From: Plantago ovata
Taxonomy: Eukaryota > Streptophyta > Magnoliopsida > Lamiales > Plantaginaceae
Reading direction: 5' to 3'
DNA: 64,000 bases
Assembly: GCA_028274465.1 (NCBI GenBank)
Contig: CM051455.1
Span: forward strand, 111,722,261 to 111,786,260
Below, in pieces: positions 11,514 to 22,194 of the stretch (positions are counted from its first letter, which is position 1; each line of letters begins with the position of its first letter). A program made the translations under genes and the position numbers. Under the pieces are notes generated by a model that did no database searches, had not been told where the DNA came from, and was given only the letters and a program-made list of their open reading frames with translations.

Positions 11514-12153
11514 ATGATGTTAGGCTTAAAAAGTGGATGGGATGTGTGGCGGATTGAAGAATTACGTTTGAACGAGGCGGAGAAGTTTCTTCCGTAGTAC
11601 ACCAGTGGTTCTGCACAGTCTGAGAGGCTCACACAGGTTCACGTCACCAGTGGAAAATCCAAACCGGGGGGGGTGAAACTGAAACAGCCTATATCGCGGA
11701 GTATTCTGGAAGATCGAAGACATCAGTGAGGAGGATTAACTTGCGTTTTACGCAGGGGAATTTCCGGCCATAGAGAGTGTTTATGAAATTGAAACATTAC
11801 AGGCAAGTTGAAAATATCTTCGTATTGCCAAAGGTTTTGAGGGAGTCGAAGTAACAGAGCAACTTATTGGAGGAAATCATCTTGTTAAAGTGAGAGAGAA
11901 AAGTAGAAGAAGTTCGTAAACTTGAAGATGGGAGAAGATTAGAGATTTGGAGGCGACGCCCCCTAGAGATGGGGGCGATTCGCCCGGCGTGGGGGGCAAA
12001 CCGCCCCCCACGACCAGTGAACTGGGGGGCGCCCCAGACTACCCCAGGCGATTTCATCCTGGGGTAGGGGCGGGAATCGTCCCCCAGTTCCAGGGAGCTG
12101 GACGACCCCCAGCTCCCCTGATCATCATTCGAAGACGTTTGGATCGATCCGAA
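11514..12153 (+). pseudogene. A1 gag fragment, left (duplicate) copy ending at gap
   Basis: Matches 16161-16771 with frequent indels that destroy the frame, and includes a copy of the GC palindrome island (about 11950-12118). Its break at the N run is an assembly boundary and not a biological end. Confidence 0.8.
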
Positions 12154-12253
12154 NNNNNNNNNNNNNNNNNNNNNNNNNNNNNNNNNNNNNNNNNNNNNNN
12201 NNNNNNNNNNNNNNNNNNNNNNNNNNNNNNNNNNNNNNNNNNNNNNNNNNNNN
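12154..12253. other. assembly gap (100 N)
   Basis: Exactly 100 N, the usual placeholder for unknown size. Sequence left and right of it overlaps by about 4.5 kb, so the true gap size is probably negative. Confidence 0.95.
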
Positions 12254-14891
12254 TAGATTTGACGATAGAATGCCTTAATTGTTGAGTATGAGGATTTATG
12301 ATGATTAATTTTCGCTGCTATGGTATGAATTGAGCCTTGTTATCAAGGATATTGGTTGTCTAGTAAGAGCATGATGTGATGTATTGCATGTAGTAGTTAC
12401 GTTGATGTTGCATGATGAAGACTAGGCTAGACATTGCGGTTTGGGAGTTCGATGTGATTTTATCACTTGGGTGTTTCGCTTTACTCTAGTATGTATTTGA
12501 GTCAGTTTTGTGTCATACGAGGTGCTAAAGTGTTTGTAGGTACCATACCAAGGGGAAGGGAGCATTCCCGTATGCTTTGTGAAGAACCATGTCAAGGAAG
12601 GTGATCTCGCTAGATGTGCGTCGAGCCAAGGGGTTTTGCAACAACGTCGTGGATTACCAAGAGGAGGAGCTAGAGTACACCTGGAGTAAGGACTCCTATG
12701 CCTATTCATGCACCACCGAAGGGACAGAAACCACTATTACGTCAGCACTCCATCACGAGGACTGCAGAGTTCGAGTGAACAGGAGGCACCGGGACATTTC
12801 GCCGCGACGGATTCGATCTTGAGTTCGAAGTTGCTAGAAGATTCCGAAGCGCTAGCTTGGTTCCAAAACATAATGACATGGGTGCCCAGCACTTGTTGGG
12901 GTGCCCCTTGCCTGCCTCTAAAGTGAGCATCATATAGACATCGGTCGGATCCACAGTAGAGAATGTGGTCGAAATTGGAGAAAAAGGTAGAAGACTTCTG
13001 AGTGTCCGAGCAGCTTACTGAAAACTTCTCGTGGTGTAAAACGTTGGAGGGGGGTCCTGATACCACTGCCCTTTCCCCTTCAACAGTTCACATCCTATTG
13101 GAGGGCTCCAGGATGGAGGATTCCATAACAGCGGCGGCTACTCTTGAGAATTCTACCTGCCACTACAACTCTACTAGTGAGGATGTGCGTGACAGTAGTG
13201 ACAATGAAGGCCATACGGGCAATGATGATTCTGATAGAGGAGTTGTTCCTGTCCAGCCTATAAATGGAACTACCGCACCTACCTGAAGACCTGATGACAC
13301 CCTATAAGGCTCATAGAGGAGGCCCAATAAATCACAAGCAGCATACTCAGCCGACCGAGGCCAAACCATGGGGTAACATCTAGTATCACATCTTAATTCC
13401 TCATTTTTTTACTGCTAGGGACTAGCGTTAATTTCATGAGGGGGGATGGGATTTAAGTGATCTGATGTTGTTAGTTTGGAGCTTGGTATTGGTAGGATGA
13501 GTATAGTACCTCGCATGCTTTCTTTGTTTGCATTTGCATTTGCACGTTTACCGCTTTCTTAGATATTTTAGGTTGCATTCACTACATTCATCCTAGGATA
13601 GTCTTGCATGTTTTATATGGAGTTTATTGCCGAATTTTTTGAACTTTTTTATTGGGAAGATCAACCAACAATGCCGATTAATCGTATGCTTCATCTCTAT
13701 GAATTTGTTTGAGGTTTTTTCTCGCTTGGCTTGTCACATTTATGTATTGCACTTAGTTGAGCTAGGTAGGCTCGACATCACTTAGTGGTGTTTTCTCTAC
13801 TGCGGTTCACGAAGGCCTTTATAATAGGATAATGCATGTTAGGGTCTTATGGTTGTTTTTCCGAGTAATTATGTACCTAAGAGGCAACAACTCTTCACCA
13901 TGCTTTGAGATTGCTAAATGCCTAGGAAGGAGGTAGTGTGAGGTTGTGTGATCCTTTGTTTATAACCTATTCTTCCGAATAGGTTTGGGGAGGGGGTTGC
14001 ACCATCATTAGACTTGTTTCTGTTTTCATTTTCGTATCGTGAGTTTATTTTCCTTTTCCGTAAATTTTGTACTCCAACCTATTCTTTCGAATAGGTTTGG
14101 GGAAGTCGTGTGAGTCATTTTGTTTCTCTCTTTGTTATGCTACTGCTGGCTAGAAAAAAAATCGAAAAAAAAAGAAACATTTCCAGAAAAAAAAGAGAAA
14201 AAGAAAGAAAAGAATCTGGAAAGAAAAAAGAAAAGAAAGGAAAGACCCCAAAAAAAAAAAAAAAAAAAGCAAACAAGGGTCCAAAAAAAGAAAGCCAAAT
14301 AGCAGTTTAGCAAAGTGTTGAGTCTTTTCCATTTTTGTAATGTTCGTAATCGTGTTTTTATCTTTTTTGTCTTGAGTGTCATCTGTTCTAGACCACCCTC
14401 GTCCTGCCATTCAGGAAGTGGTGAATAGCTTAAGACTTTACTTGAGATATGGGTAGAATAGGGGAGTGTTATCTTTTATAGGGAACCCTCCTTCGTTTGA
14501 TGAGAGCCAGTACTGGTTCGACCTCTTTTGAGGAAAAGTCTTAACATGGTGGAACAGCAGTAAGTCCTCAGTTTCATAGGCACGGGGCAACCATTCGTAT
14601 CTTAGCATGCTTCATTACGTCGTCACTGACTAGGTCCAGGTAGAGAATGTTACGAGAGACTATCTTGTCTTGACATAAGTGCTTATGTGGATGTGTATAA
14701 GTCAATCGAGATATTCTTCAACCTATATTCATTCTTTGATTTATATGGTTTTTGTTTATATGTTTTTTGGTAGATTCAGTAGAATAGTTCATTTTATTTG
14801 GCATGAAACTCCATTTTCTGTCTTGCATGTTTTTTGTATTAGAGTCTAGCTTAGTTGCTTGAGGACAAGCAAAGGTTCGGTTTGGGGTGTT
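12254..14891 (+). mobile_element. B 3' region, distal part (right copy)
   Basis: Repeats 7585-10243. The first 400 bp are indel-rich, as expected at a contig start, and later parts are nearly identical to the left copy. No gene recognised; carries the hairpin pair (13964-13985, 14076-14097), an A-rich tract (14150-14300) and the polypurine run before the LTR. Confidence 0.8.
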
Positions 14892-16160
14892 TGATGAATG
14901 TGTATTTACACTTTCATTCGAGTCTTTTTCACCTATTTTAGCTATCCTCTATGTTAATTTAGCTATATTTTAGTACATTTTATTAGAATAGTGTCACGTT
15001 TCCCTTTAGATTTTATTTTACTGGTTTTGGTTGAAATTCGAGGATTTCCGGGAAATTATATTGAAGTTGACAAGGAATTTGTGTTCCAGAAGCCTATTTG
15101 GAGTATCTGAAGGTTTCCGGATAGGATTTGAAGTCTAGGGGCCGAATCTGGAGGTTAGAAGGCTACTAGAAGTCAGAAACCGAGTCCGAAAAGGGGAAGA
15201 AATCCAAAAACGCGTCGAAAGCGCGGAATTCCGCGAGAAAAAACCTGGGGTGAACCGCCGCGTGCTGGGGCGAGCCGCCACGTAGTTTTTCGGGGCCTAT
15301 ATATAGTGCTCAGTTTTTCTCCGAAAATCATTTCTTTCCAGACCTACTTTCTCACCTCTCTCTATAGTTTTAGGTAGGAACTTCCCGGGGCCTGTCCTGG
15401 GAGTTCCGTAGCTTAGGGGATACTTTTTCATAGCAGTTTGGAGCTCGTAGGATCGCAATCATCCGGAGATTGACAACCTTCGGTATTTTGTATCTTACAG
15501 TTTTATTCTACTTATTTTATTATATTGTTTCAACATGTTTTCTTCTATGATTTCTGTTGATTGCATGCCTATTATGAGAAGCTAAACTATCGTTGGTGGT
15601 AGTATGTGAATTCTTACCGAAGGGAAGATAATCATGCTAATGGCTATATCGCGCATTATACTCCGTGTCATTGCTTTATTTCGTTGATCAGTTGTAACCA
15701 AAATTCTCGTATGTTGTATTAATTATTATGCACAATTGGACACTTGTCGACCATCAGACCAATTATCTTCGTAGTGTTGAATAATTACGGAACACATTAG
15801 GACAATAGTGATTGACTTGTCAGACCAATTATCTTCGTAGTGCTTAATATTTGCAACAGGACACTAGATTGATTCAACGATCTCTATGCAAGACCGAGGA
15901 ATTTATGCATGATTATCAACCCGTTATGTTAAGAAGGACTATATTATCACCAATCTCCATTATCTGCTAGAAACCCCCTCTTGCTATCTGTCTGCTGTTT
16001 ATATTCTCTTGTTAAATAGATAAAGCTAGTTATAGTCCTGAGAGAACGAACTCGAGTCATTCTACTGCTACACTACGGTTTTCGTTGTAATTGTGCATTG
16101 CCTTTGGCTAATTACAAATTTATTTGCTTGAATTCGGAGCACGACATCCGCGGTTCATCA
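14892..16160 (+). repeat. B 3' LTR (1269 bp)
   Basis: Begins TGATGAATGTG, ends GGTTCATCA, followed by the ATGAT duplication. The two palindromes have diverged from those in the 5' LTR: here they read GGGGTG-AAC-CGCC and GGGGCG-AGC-CGCC, so arms and the 3-nt spacer both vary between LTRs of one element. Confidence 0.9.
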
Positions 16161-16165
16161 ATGAT
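16161..16165 (+). repeat. target site duplication of B, right copy
   Basis: ATGAT, identical to 3224-3228. Removing one copy and B restores the reading frame of A1 gag across the site. Confidence 0.9.
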
Positions 16166-16859
16166 GTTAGGCTTAAAGTGGATGGGATGTGTGGAGGATT
16201 GGAAGAATGTACGGTTGAAGAGGCGGAGAAGTTCTTCCGTAAGTACACCAGTGGTTCTGCACAGTCTGAGAGGCTAACACAGGTTCACGTCACCAGTGGA
16301 AATCCAAACCGGGGTGAAACTGAAAGCTTATACGCGGAGTATTCTGAAGACGAAGACATCAGTGAGGAGGATTAACTTGCGTTTTACGCAGGAATTCAGG
16401 CCATAGAGAGTGTTTATGAAATTGAACATACAGGGCAAGTTGAAAATAATCTTCGTATTGCAAAGGTTTTTGAGGGAGTCGAAGTAACAGAGCAACTTAT
16501 GGAGAAATTCATCTTGTTAAAGTGTGAGAAAGTAGAAGAAGTTCGTAAACTTGAAGATGGGAGAAGATTTGGAGGCGACGCCCCCTAGAGATGGGGGCGA
16601 TTCGCCCGGCGTGGGGGGCAAACCGCCCCCCACGACCAGTGAACTGGGGGCGCCCCAGACTACCCCAGGCGATTCACCTGGGGTAGGGGGCGAATCGTCC
16701 CCCAGTTCCAGGGAGCTGGACGACCCCAGCTCCCCTGATTCATCATTCGAAGACGTTTGGATCGATCCGAAGCCACTTCCAACAGTTACTACTGAGGTTC
16801 CTGAGTACGAAGAAGTGAATCTACTCCTCCGAGGTGGAAAGGTAACTAAAATTCTCTAA
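16166..16859 (+). pseudogene. gag: A1 gag, second part
   Basis: Continues the frame broken at 3228: a helical segment (KVDGMCGGLEECTVEEAEKF) and an acidic end before TAA at 16373. Beyond the stop the same frame stays readable (YEIEHTGQVENNL and onward) into the GC island at 16574, where it meets TAG. A different frame is open from about 16557 through the island to 16859 and gives a Pro/Gly/Ser/Asp-rich peptide. Either the island or an indel beside it shifted the frame. Too broken to yield a working Gag. Confidence 0.75.
16574..16735. repeat. GC-rich palindrome island inside A1 gag
   Basis: About 160 bp made of back-to-back palindromes: GGGCG-ATT-CGCCC (16595-16607), GTGGGGGGCA-AAC-CGCCCCCCAC (16611-16633, one mismatch), CTGGGG-GCG-CCCCAG (near 16645), CCCCAGGCG-ATT-CACCTGGGG (near 16665, one mismatch), a GGGGGCG-AAT-CGTCCCC unit (near 16688), and GGGAGCTGG/CCAGCTCCC with a 6-nt loop (near 16712). 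Flanking gag is AT-rich, so the island stands out in base composition. Confidence 0.8.
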
Positions 16860-16890
16860 TTTTGTACGTCCTAAACGTGTTACATCTACT

Positions 16891-17825
16891 GTGACTAACA
16901 ATGCAGGAACAAGCACGGAACAAGAAGTTAGTCAAGGCTCAAAAGAATCTCAAGTGCAGGACGATACACCTCAAACACCTGAAGGAGACGTTGTCAATGA
17001 TGAGGTTACGGGGGACACACCTAATAATAAGGAGGTACTTCATAAGTCCTCCAACCCATATGTGCCTCCAAAACCTCATGTTCCATTCCCTAGTAGAATC
17101 AAGCCGGTCAACAAGGATATAATGGAATCACCACTATTCCAACGCCTATCTAAATTCGAAATCAATGAACCTATTTTGGAGTTGATTCAGAATGTTCCTG
17201 CCTATACGAAGTTCTTTCGGGAGGTGAAGAGCAACAAAAGAATTACTTCGGGGAGGGAAGTGAATGAGATTGAGATGGTGAATTCTATTGCGGAGCTCCC
17301 ATCAAAGCAACGTGATCCAGGAAGCTTCATAATTGACATTACCATGGGGAATGGGCGGTCCACCAAAGCTATGCTCGACTTAGGAGCTAGCATCAATTTC
17401 ATGCCATACTCAGTCTATAAAGCTCTAGACCTTGGAGAAGTGAAGCCAACCGAGATGGTGGTTCAAATGGCAGACCATAGCGTGAAGCGTTCTGTGGGAA
17501 TAGTTGAAGATATCCTTGTAAAAGTTGACAAGTTGACAAATTAATAATTCCTGCAGATTTTGTGATCATGAAGTCGGTTAATGAAGGGAAGAGCCATGTT
17601 CGTCAGCATGTGGTGTTGCTTGGAAGACCGTTTATGGCGACTACCAATACATGCCTTGAACTCAAAGGCAAGAAAATTTCCATGGAGGTAATGGGTGAGA
17701 AAATTCAATTGGTAGGATGTAGCATAGTAAATAAGGAAGTCATAGAAGAGTTAAATTTTGTCGATTGCTATGATTCTATGATTTCTGAATTTCATCATTA
17801 CCATGATAATCTTGAACCTCTTTAA
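16891..17825 (+). pseudogene. pro: A1 protease region (frameshifted)
   Basis: The first segment, to 17544, ends in a retropepsin-like core, MLDLGASINFMPYSVYKAL; DLGAS in place of DTGS is common in Athila elements. The frame then shifts because TTGACAAG is followed by a near copy, TTGACAAA (17525-17541). The +8 shift moves coding to the second frame, which carries VVLLGRPFMATTNTCLEL, the second conserved block, and ends at TAA 17823-17825. There is no ATG at the upstream end, so it was presumably read as part of a Gag-Pol polyprotein. Confidence 0.82.
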
Positions 17826-19454
17826 GAGGCACTAACCATGCAGGTTGAGACTTGTTACTTGTCCGATGAAGCAAGGGAAATAGTTGAGATGATGGATAAT
17901 ACACCTGAAATTCCCGTAGGAGAAGAGGTGCTTGAACCTTTAGAAGAAGATGAGGTAGAGAGCAAATTTCCTGAAGAGCCTAGCTTAGATTTAAAACCTC
18001 TTCCTGAACATCTCAAGTATGTCTAGTTAGGGGAAAATGAGAAAAAACCTGTGATAGTCTCTTCACACCCTTCTAGCGTAGAAGAAGGTAGGCTAGTTGA
18101 GGTCTTAAGGAAAAATTCTGCAGGCATAGGATGGGGGATTAGTGATATAAAGGGAATTAGCCCTACACGGTGTGTTCACAATATCACTCTAGAGCAAGAT
18201 GCCAAACCCGTTAGGCAACCTCAGCGTAGGATAAATCCTGCCATGAAAGAAGTAGTGAAGAAAGAGGTGATTAATTTGCTAGATGCCGATATGATCTATC
18301 CCATTCCTGATAGTCGATGGGTGAGCCCCGTTCATGTAGTTCCTAAGAAATCTGGGATTACGGTAGAAGAGAATGAGAAGGGAGAGCTAGTACCCGTTAG
18401 AAAAACCACATGATGGCGGATGTGCATTGATTATAGGAGATTGAATGCCGCCACTAAGAAAGACCACTTCCCTTTGCCATTTATTGATGACATGTTAAAC
18501 CGCCTTGCGGGGCGGCAATTTTATTGTTTTCTTGATGGCTTGTCAGGTTTCTATCAGATTCCTATTGCACTGGAGGATCAGGAGAAGACGACATTCACTT
18601 GCCCATTCGGGACGTTTGCTTATAGGAGGATGCCATTCGGGCTATGTAACGCCCCCGCCACTTTTCAAAGGTGCATGCTTTCTGTTTTCTGTGATATGGT
18701 AACCAAGTTTGTTGAAGTTTTCATGGATGATTTTTCTCTTTTTGGTGATTCGTTTGATGAATGTTTGCATAGATTAGATCTTGTTTTAAAAAGATGTATC
18801 GAATGCAATTTAACATTGAGTTGGGAGAAAAGTCGTTACATGGTTAGGGAAGGCATTGTTCTAGGACATGTAGTTTCTGAAAGAGGGATTGAAGTAGATA
18901 AGGCTAAAATCGAAATCATTGAAAAACTTCCCCCACCCACTTGTGTGAAAGAATTACAGTCTTTTCTTGGTCATGTAGGTTTTCATAGGAGGTTTATCAA
19001 GGATTTCTCGAAAATTTCTAAACCTTTAAGTAGCTTGCTTGCAAAAGATGTGGTTTTCCATTTTTCTGATGAGTGCCTAGTTGCTTTCAATAACTTTAAG
19101 GAAAAGCTTGTTACTGCTCCGATTGTTGTGCCACCGGATTGGAATCTTCATTTTGAAATTATGTGTGATGCTTCGAATTTTGCTATGGGGGCTGTTTTGT
19201 GCCAAAAAGTTGATAAGGAGTATCGTGTGATTTATTATGTTAGTAAGACTCTAGACTCAGCTCAAGTTAATTATACAACTACTGAAAAGGAATTTTTAGC
19301 TGTTGTTTTTGCTTTACAAAAGTTTAGGTCTTATTTGATTGGTCATCCTGTGAATGTCCATACTGATCATGATCCTTTAAGACATTTAGTAGCTAAACAA
19401 GATTCTAAGCCAAGATTAATCCGTTGGGTCTTATTGGTACAAGATTTGATTTGA
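17826..19454 (+). pseudogene. pol: A1 reverse transcriptase and RNase H
   Basis: Same frame as the end of the protease, with TAG at 18024-18026 and TGA at 18411-18413. The RT palm begins with RWVSPVHVVPKKSG and [20 protein letters not shown], continues through [18 protein letters not shown], and has FMDD (near 18720) as the catalytic pair. The connection and RNase H follow, with [15 protein letters not shown] (catalytic Asp) and [15 protein letters not shown] (Glu). FMDDF and the surrounding blocks are typical of the Athila branch. Near 19445 a single-base loss shifts the frame and ends this segment. Confidence 0.88.
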
Positions 19455-20706
19455 CTATAGTGGATATAGCTGGTAGGGAGAATTTGGTAGCTGATCACTT
19501 GTCTAGAATTCCTAATATCCCTGTTGATTCGATTCCTATTAATGAGGATCTTCCTGATGAGCACTTAATGAGAGTCGATGAAGAGCCATGGTATGCTGAT
19601 ATTGTGAATTATTTGGTTACGGGTATTTGCCCAACTAATTTTTCAGCCTCCGATAGGAGAGCTCTTAACAAGCGTTGCACATATTTCATATGGGATGATC
19701 CGCACCTCTTTAAAGAAGGAGCTGATGGAATTTTGAGAAGATGCGTTCCGCAAGGAGAGCAACGAAGTGTGCTAAGTCATTGCCATGAGCTTCATTGTGG
19801 TGGACACTGTAGTGGACAGAAGACGGCTCGAAAAGTTCTAAAAGCAGGATTTTTCTGGCCAACTTTGCAGCAAGATGCTCGAGAATTTGTGAAAAATTCT
19901 GACGCATGTCAACGAGGGGGCAATATTGGGAAGAAGGAGGAAATGCCCCTACAAGGGAATCTAGTAGTCGAACCTTTTGATGTATGGGAAATCGATTTCA
20001 TGGGACCATTTCCATCAAGTGGGGGATATGAGTACATTCTCGTAGCAGTGGATTATATGACTAAGTGGGTGGAGGCAATTCCCACAAGAAAGAATGATGC
20101 TTCGGTTGTTACAAAGTTCTTGAAGGATGTGATTTTCTCTAGATTTGGATGTCCTAGAACAATCATCAGTGATGGAGGGTCTCACTTCGTCAACAGATCC
20201 TTTGCCTCTCTTCTTAAGAAGTACAATGGCTCCCATAGTGTTGCTACACCATATCATCCACAGACTTCTGGACAAGTTGAGGTTAGCAACCGTCAGATTA
20301 AGAAGACAAGGCGTATTGGGCTATTAAAGAGCTCAATCTTGATTTGGGAAAAGCTGGTGAAGAAAGGTTGTTGCAACTTGATGAGCTTGATGAGAATGCT
20401 AAGATTTACAAGGAGCGTACCAAGAAATATCATGATCGTGGTATTGTACGTAAAGAACTGATTCCTGGTCAGAAAGCTTTGGTATTTAATTCCCGCCTTC
20501 GTTTATTTCCTGGAAAGCTCCGTACTCGTTGGGATGGACCATACGAGATTGTCCAAGTTGCTCCCCATGGAGCTGTAGAACTCTTGGATCCAAAGACTGG
20601 AAATACCGTCAAGGTGAATGGGCAACGAGTGAAACCATACTTCGAGCTTCCTAGTGATCAAGTGGAAGTTGACCATCTCGACCTCACCTTTCCCACCTCT
20701 CCATGA
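19440..20706 (+). pseudogene. int: A1 RNase H end and integrase, internally deleted
   Basis: After the frameshift, the [10 protein letters not shown] end of RNase H leads into integrase. The zinc domain has [20 protein letters not shown] but reads NSDACQRGG where C-x2-C is usual, so the first Cys is Ser. The catalytic triad is visible: D at 19994 (WEIDFMGPF), D at 20171 (IISDGGSHF), E at 20279 (GQVEVSNR), 35 residues between the last two. After SNRQIKK (about 20308) roughly 70-80 residues are missing compared with the family as I recall it. Coding resumes in another frame as [20 protein letters not shown] and ends with the C-terminal domain to 20706. Confidence 0.87.
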
Positions 20707-20830
20707 GAGTAGGTATGATGTATTTTGTTGTTTTGAGCATATCATTGTGTTTTACTTTGTGTTTTAGTATGTTTTTGTGATAAAATAGGTTTTAAGATGA
20801 TAATTTTGCATTTTGGGAGGAAAAAAGACG

Positions 20831-20937
20831 TCTCCAGGAGTCTGGAGATGCCGGGCGAGCCGCCCGACATGTACAGATCACCTGGGGCTTACTCGAAGCC
20901 CTAGGCGAACCGCTCCCCACGTGGGGCGGTTCGCCCC
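20831..20937. repeat. GC palindrome group in A1 3' region
   Basis: TCTCCAG/CTGGAGA hairpin (20831-20848); CGGGCG-AGC-CGCCCG, perfect 15-mer (20852-20866); GGCG-AAC-CGCT (20904-20914); CCCCACGTGGGG with a G-box core (20915-20926); GGGGCG-GTT-CGCCCC, perfect 15-mer (20923-20937). GGCGAACCG (20904-20912) and CGGTTCGCC (20927-20935) also pair with each other around the G-box. Confidence 0.8.
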
Positions 20938-21254
20938 GGGTGTCCGGATTTTCGAACTCGGTTTTTGCCTTCTAGTGACCTTTTAGCCTTCAGACTCGAC
21001 CCCTAGACTTCAAATCCTATCCGGAATCTTCTAGATACTCCAAAAAGGCCTTCGGAACACCAATTCCTTGCCTACTTCAATATAATTGCCCGGAAAACCT
21101 CGTTTTTCATCCAAAACCTGTAGAATACAAACTAAAAGGAAACGTGACACAATTCTAATAAAATGCACTAAAATATAGCTAAATTAACATAGATGATAGC
21201 TAAATTGGTGATAAAAGACTAGAATGAAAGTGTAAAATACACGTTCATCACGAA
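20930..21254 (-). repeat. antisense LTR 5' segment within the A1 3' region
   Basis: On the minus strand it starts TGATGAACGTGTATTTTACA at 21254 and runs through the same landmarks as the B/F LTR: TTATATTGAAGT, CCGGATAGGATTTGAAGTCT, AACCGAGTTCGAAAA. Divergence is visible. In the A transcript it lies antisense to a related U3 further downstream. Confidence 0.85.
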
Positions 21255-21299
21255 CCGCTCCTCACGTGGGGCAGTTCGCCCCGGGAGTCCAGTAACCCG

Positions 21300-21325
21300 G
21301 GTGTCCGGTTGAAAATCCGGACACC
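21300..21325. repeat. hairpin homologous to 233-258
   Basis: GGTGTCCGG pairs with CCGGACACC around a loop containing GAAA. Relative to A0 one A-T pair is replaced by G-C, so both partners changed; the next pair has become T-T. Confidence 0.7.
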
Positions 21326-21982
21326 CAATTTTCTCCCGATATGTTAAATTGTTGATCTTTTTACCTCTTTTATCACCTATTTTGGTTTCTAACGAGTTTC
21401 TTTGAGTAATATAGGTTACAGGTACAAGTTTAGCTCTCACCTTAAATCCACTTTCGACGTTCGGGATGAGCGACGACGTTCAGGTTTGGGGGGGGGGGTT
21501 ATCGCTGGGTATTTCTATAATCTATTTTGCTTATGTTAACTCGTGAGAACCTTTGTTTGCATTTCCACGTTTACCGCTTTCTTAGTATTTAATTGCATTC
21601 ACTACATTCATTCTAGTATAGTTTTGCATGGTTTTATGTGGAGTTTATTGCCAATTTTTTTTTGAACTTTTTATTGTGTAGATTAACTAGTTATGACCAT
21701 TGACCATGCATTGCATCTCTATGGATTTGTTTGAGGTTTTTCTCGCTTGGCTTGTCATATTTGTATATGCACTTAGTTAAGCTTGGTAGTCTCGACATCA
21801 CTAAGTTGTGTTTTCTCTACTGCGGTTCACGAAGGCCTTTATAATCAGATGATGCATGTTTGAGTCTTGTGGTTGTTTTCCCGTGTGATTATGTACCTAA
21901 GAGGCAACAATTCTTCACCTTTCTTTGAGATTGCTAAATGCCTAGGAAGGAGGTAGTGTGAGATTGTGTGATCCTTTATTTG

Positions 21983-22117
21983 AAACCTATTCTTTTGAAT
22001 AGGTTTCGGGAGGGGGTTATACTATCATTATGACTTGTTTTTCGTTTTTGAGTCATGTGAGTTTGTTTTTTTATCTTTTCGTAAGTTTGTGCTCCAACCT
22101 ATTCTTTCGAATAGGTT
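21983..22117. repeat. paired AACCTATTC hairpins (A1)
   Basis: AAACCTATTC/GAATAGGTTT at 21983-22006 and AACCTATTC/GAATAGGTT at 22096-22117; the second is followed by TGGGGAGG, like the polypurine tract. Confidence 0.75.
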
Positions 22118-22194
22118 TGGGGAGGTCGTTTGTAGTGTCAATGTTATTTTCAGGTTTGGGGTGGTCGTTTGTAGTGTCAATGTTATTTTCTTTT

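Larger units (their letters stand above)
7585..12153 (+). repeat. left copy of a 4.5-kb duplicated block (likely unmerged contig end)
   Basis: Collinear with 12254-16771 and almost identical in its interior (for example 8450-10240 against 13100-14890). Single-base indels concentrate at 10350-12150, towards the gap. It contains the B 3' region, a B LTR and a piece of A1 gag, meaning it runs out of B into its host exactly as the right copy does. This fits a low-quality contig end better than a real tandem duplication. Confidence 0.85.
3229..16160 (+). mobile_element. element B: gag-protease-only Athila-like LTR retrotransposon nested in A1
   Basis: Parts in order: 5' LTR (3229-4501), primer site, gag-protease ORF (4673-6826), a long 3' region without RT, RNase H or integrase, and a 3' LTR (14892-16160). 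The two LTRs are nearly identical apart from scattered changes, so the insertion is young relative to its host A1. The span here is inflated by an assembly duplication; with 7585-12153 and 12254-16771 collapsed the element would be about 8.3 kb. It resembles the class described as TR-GAG elements, here with a protease. Confidence 0.88.
20707..22194 (+). mobile_element. A1 3' non-coding region
   Basis: No env-like gene. Contents in order: AT-rich spacer; GC palindromes (20830-20945); an antisense LTR-like piece (20930-21254); a second palindrome group and hairpin (21255-21325); a G run near 21487; non-coding DNA; the hairpin pair (21983-22006, 22096-22117); and an imperfect tandem duplication of a 38-bp unit (about 22113-22189) where the A-rich tract, polypurine tract and LTR start should be. 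Confidence 0.8.

Noticed and set aside
16124-16160. Start of the A1 gag second part as its own gene
   Set aside because: These codons belong to the end of the B LTR; the real frame comes from 3228.
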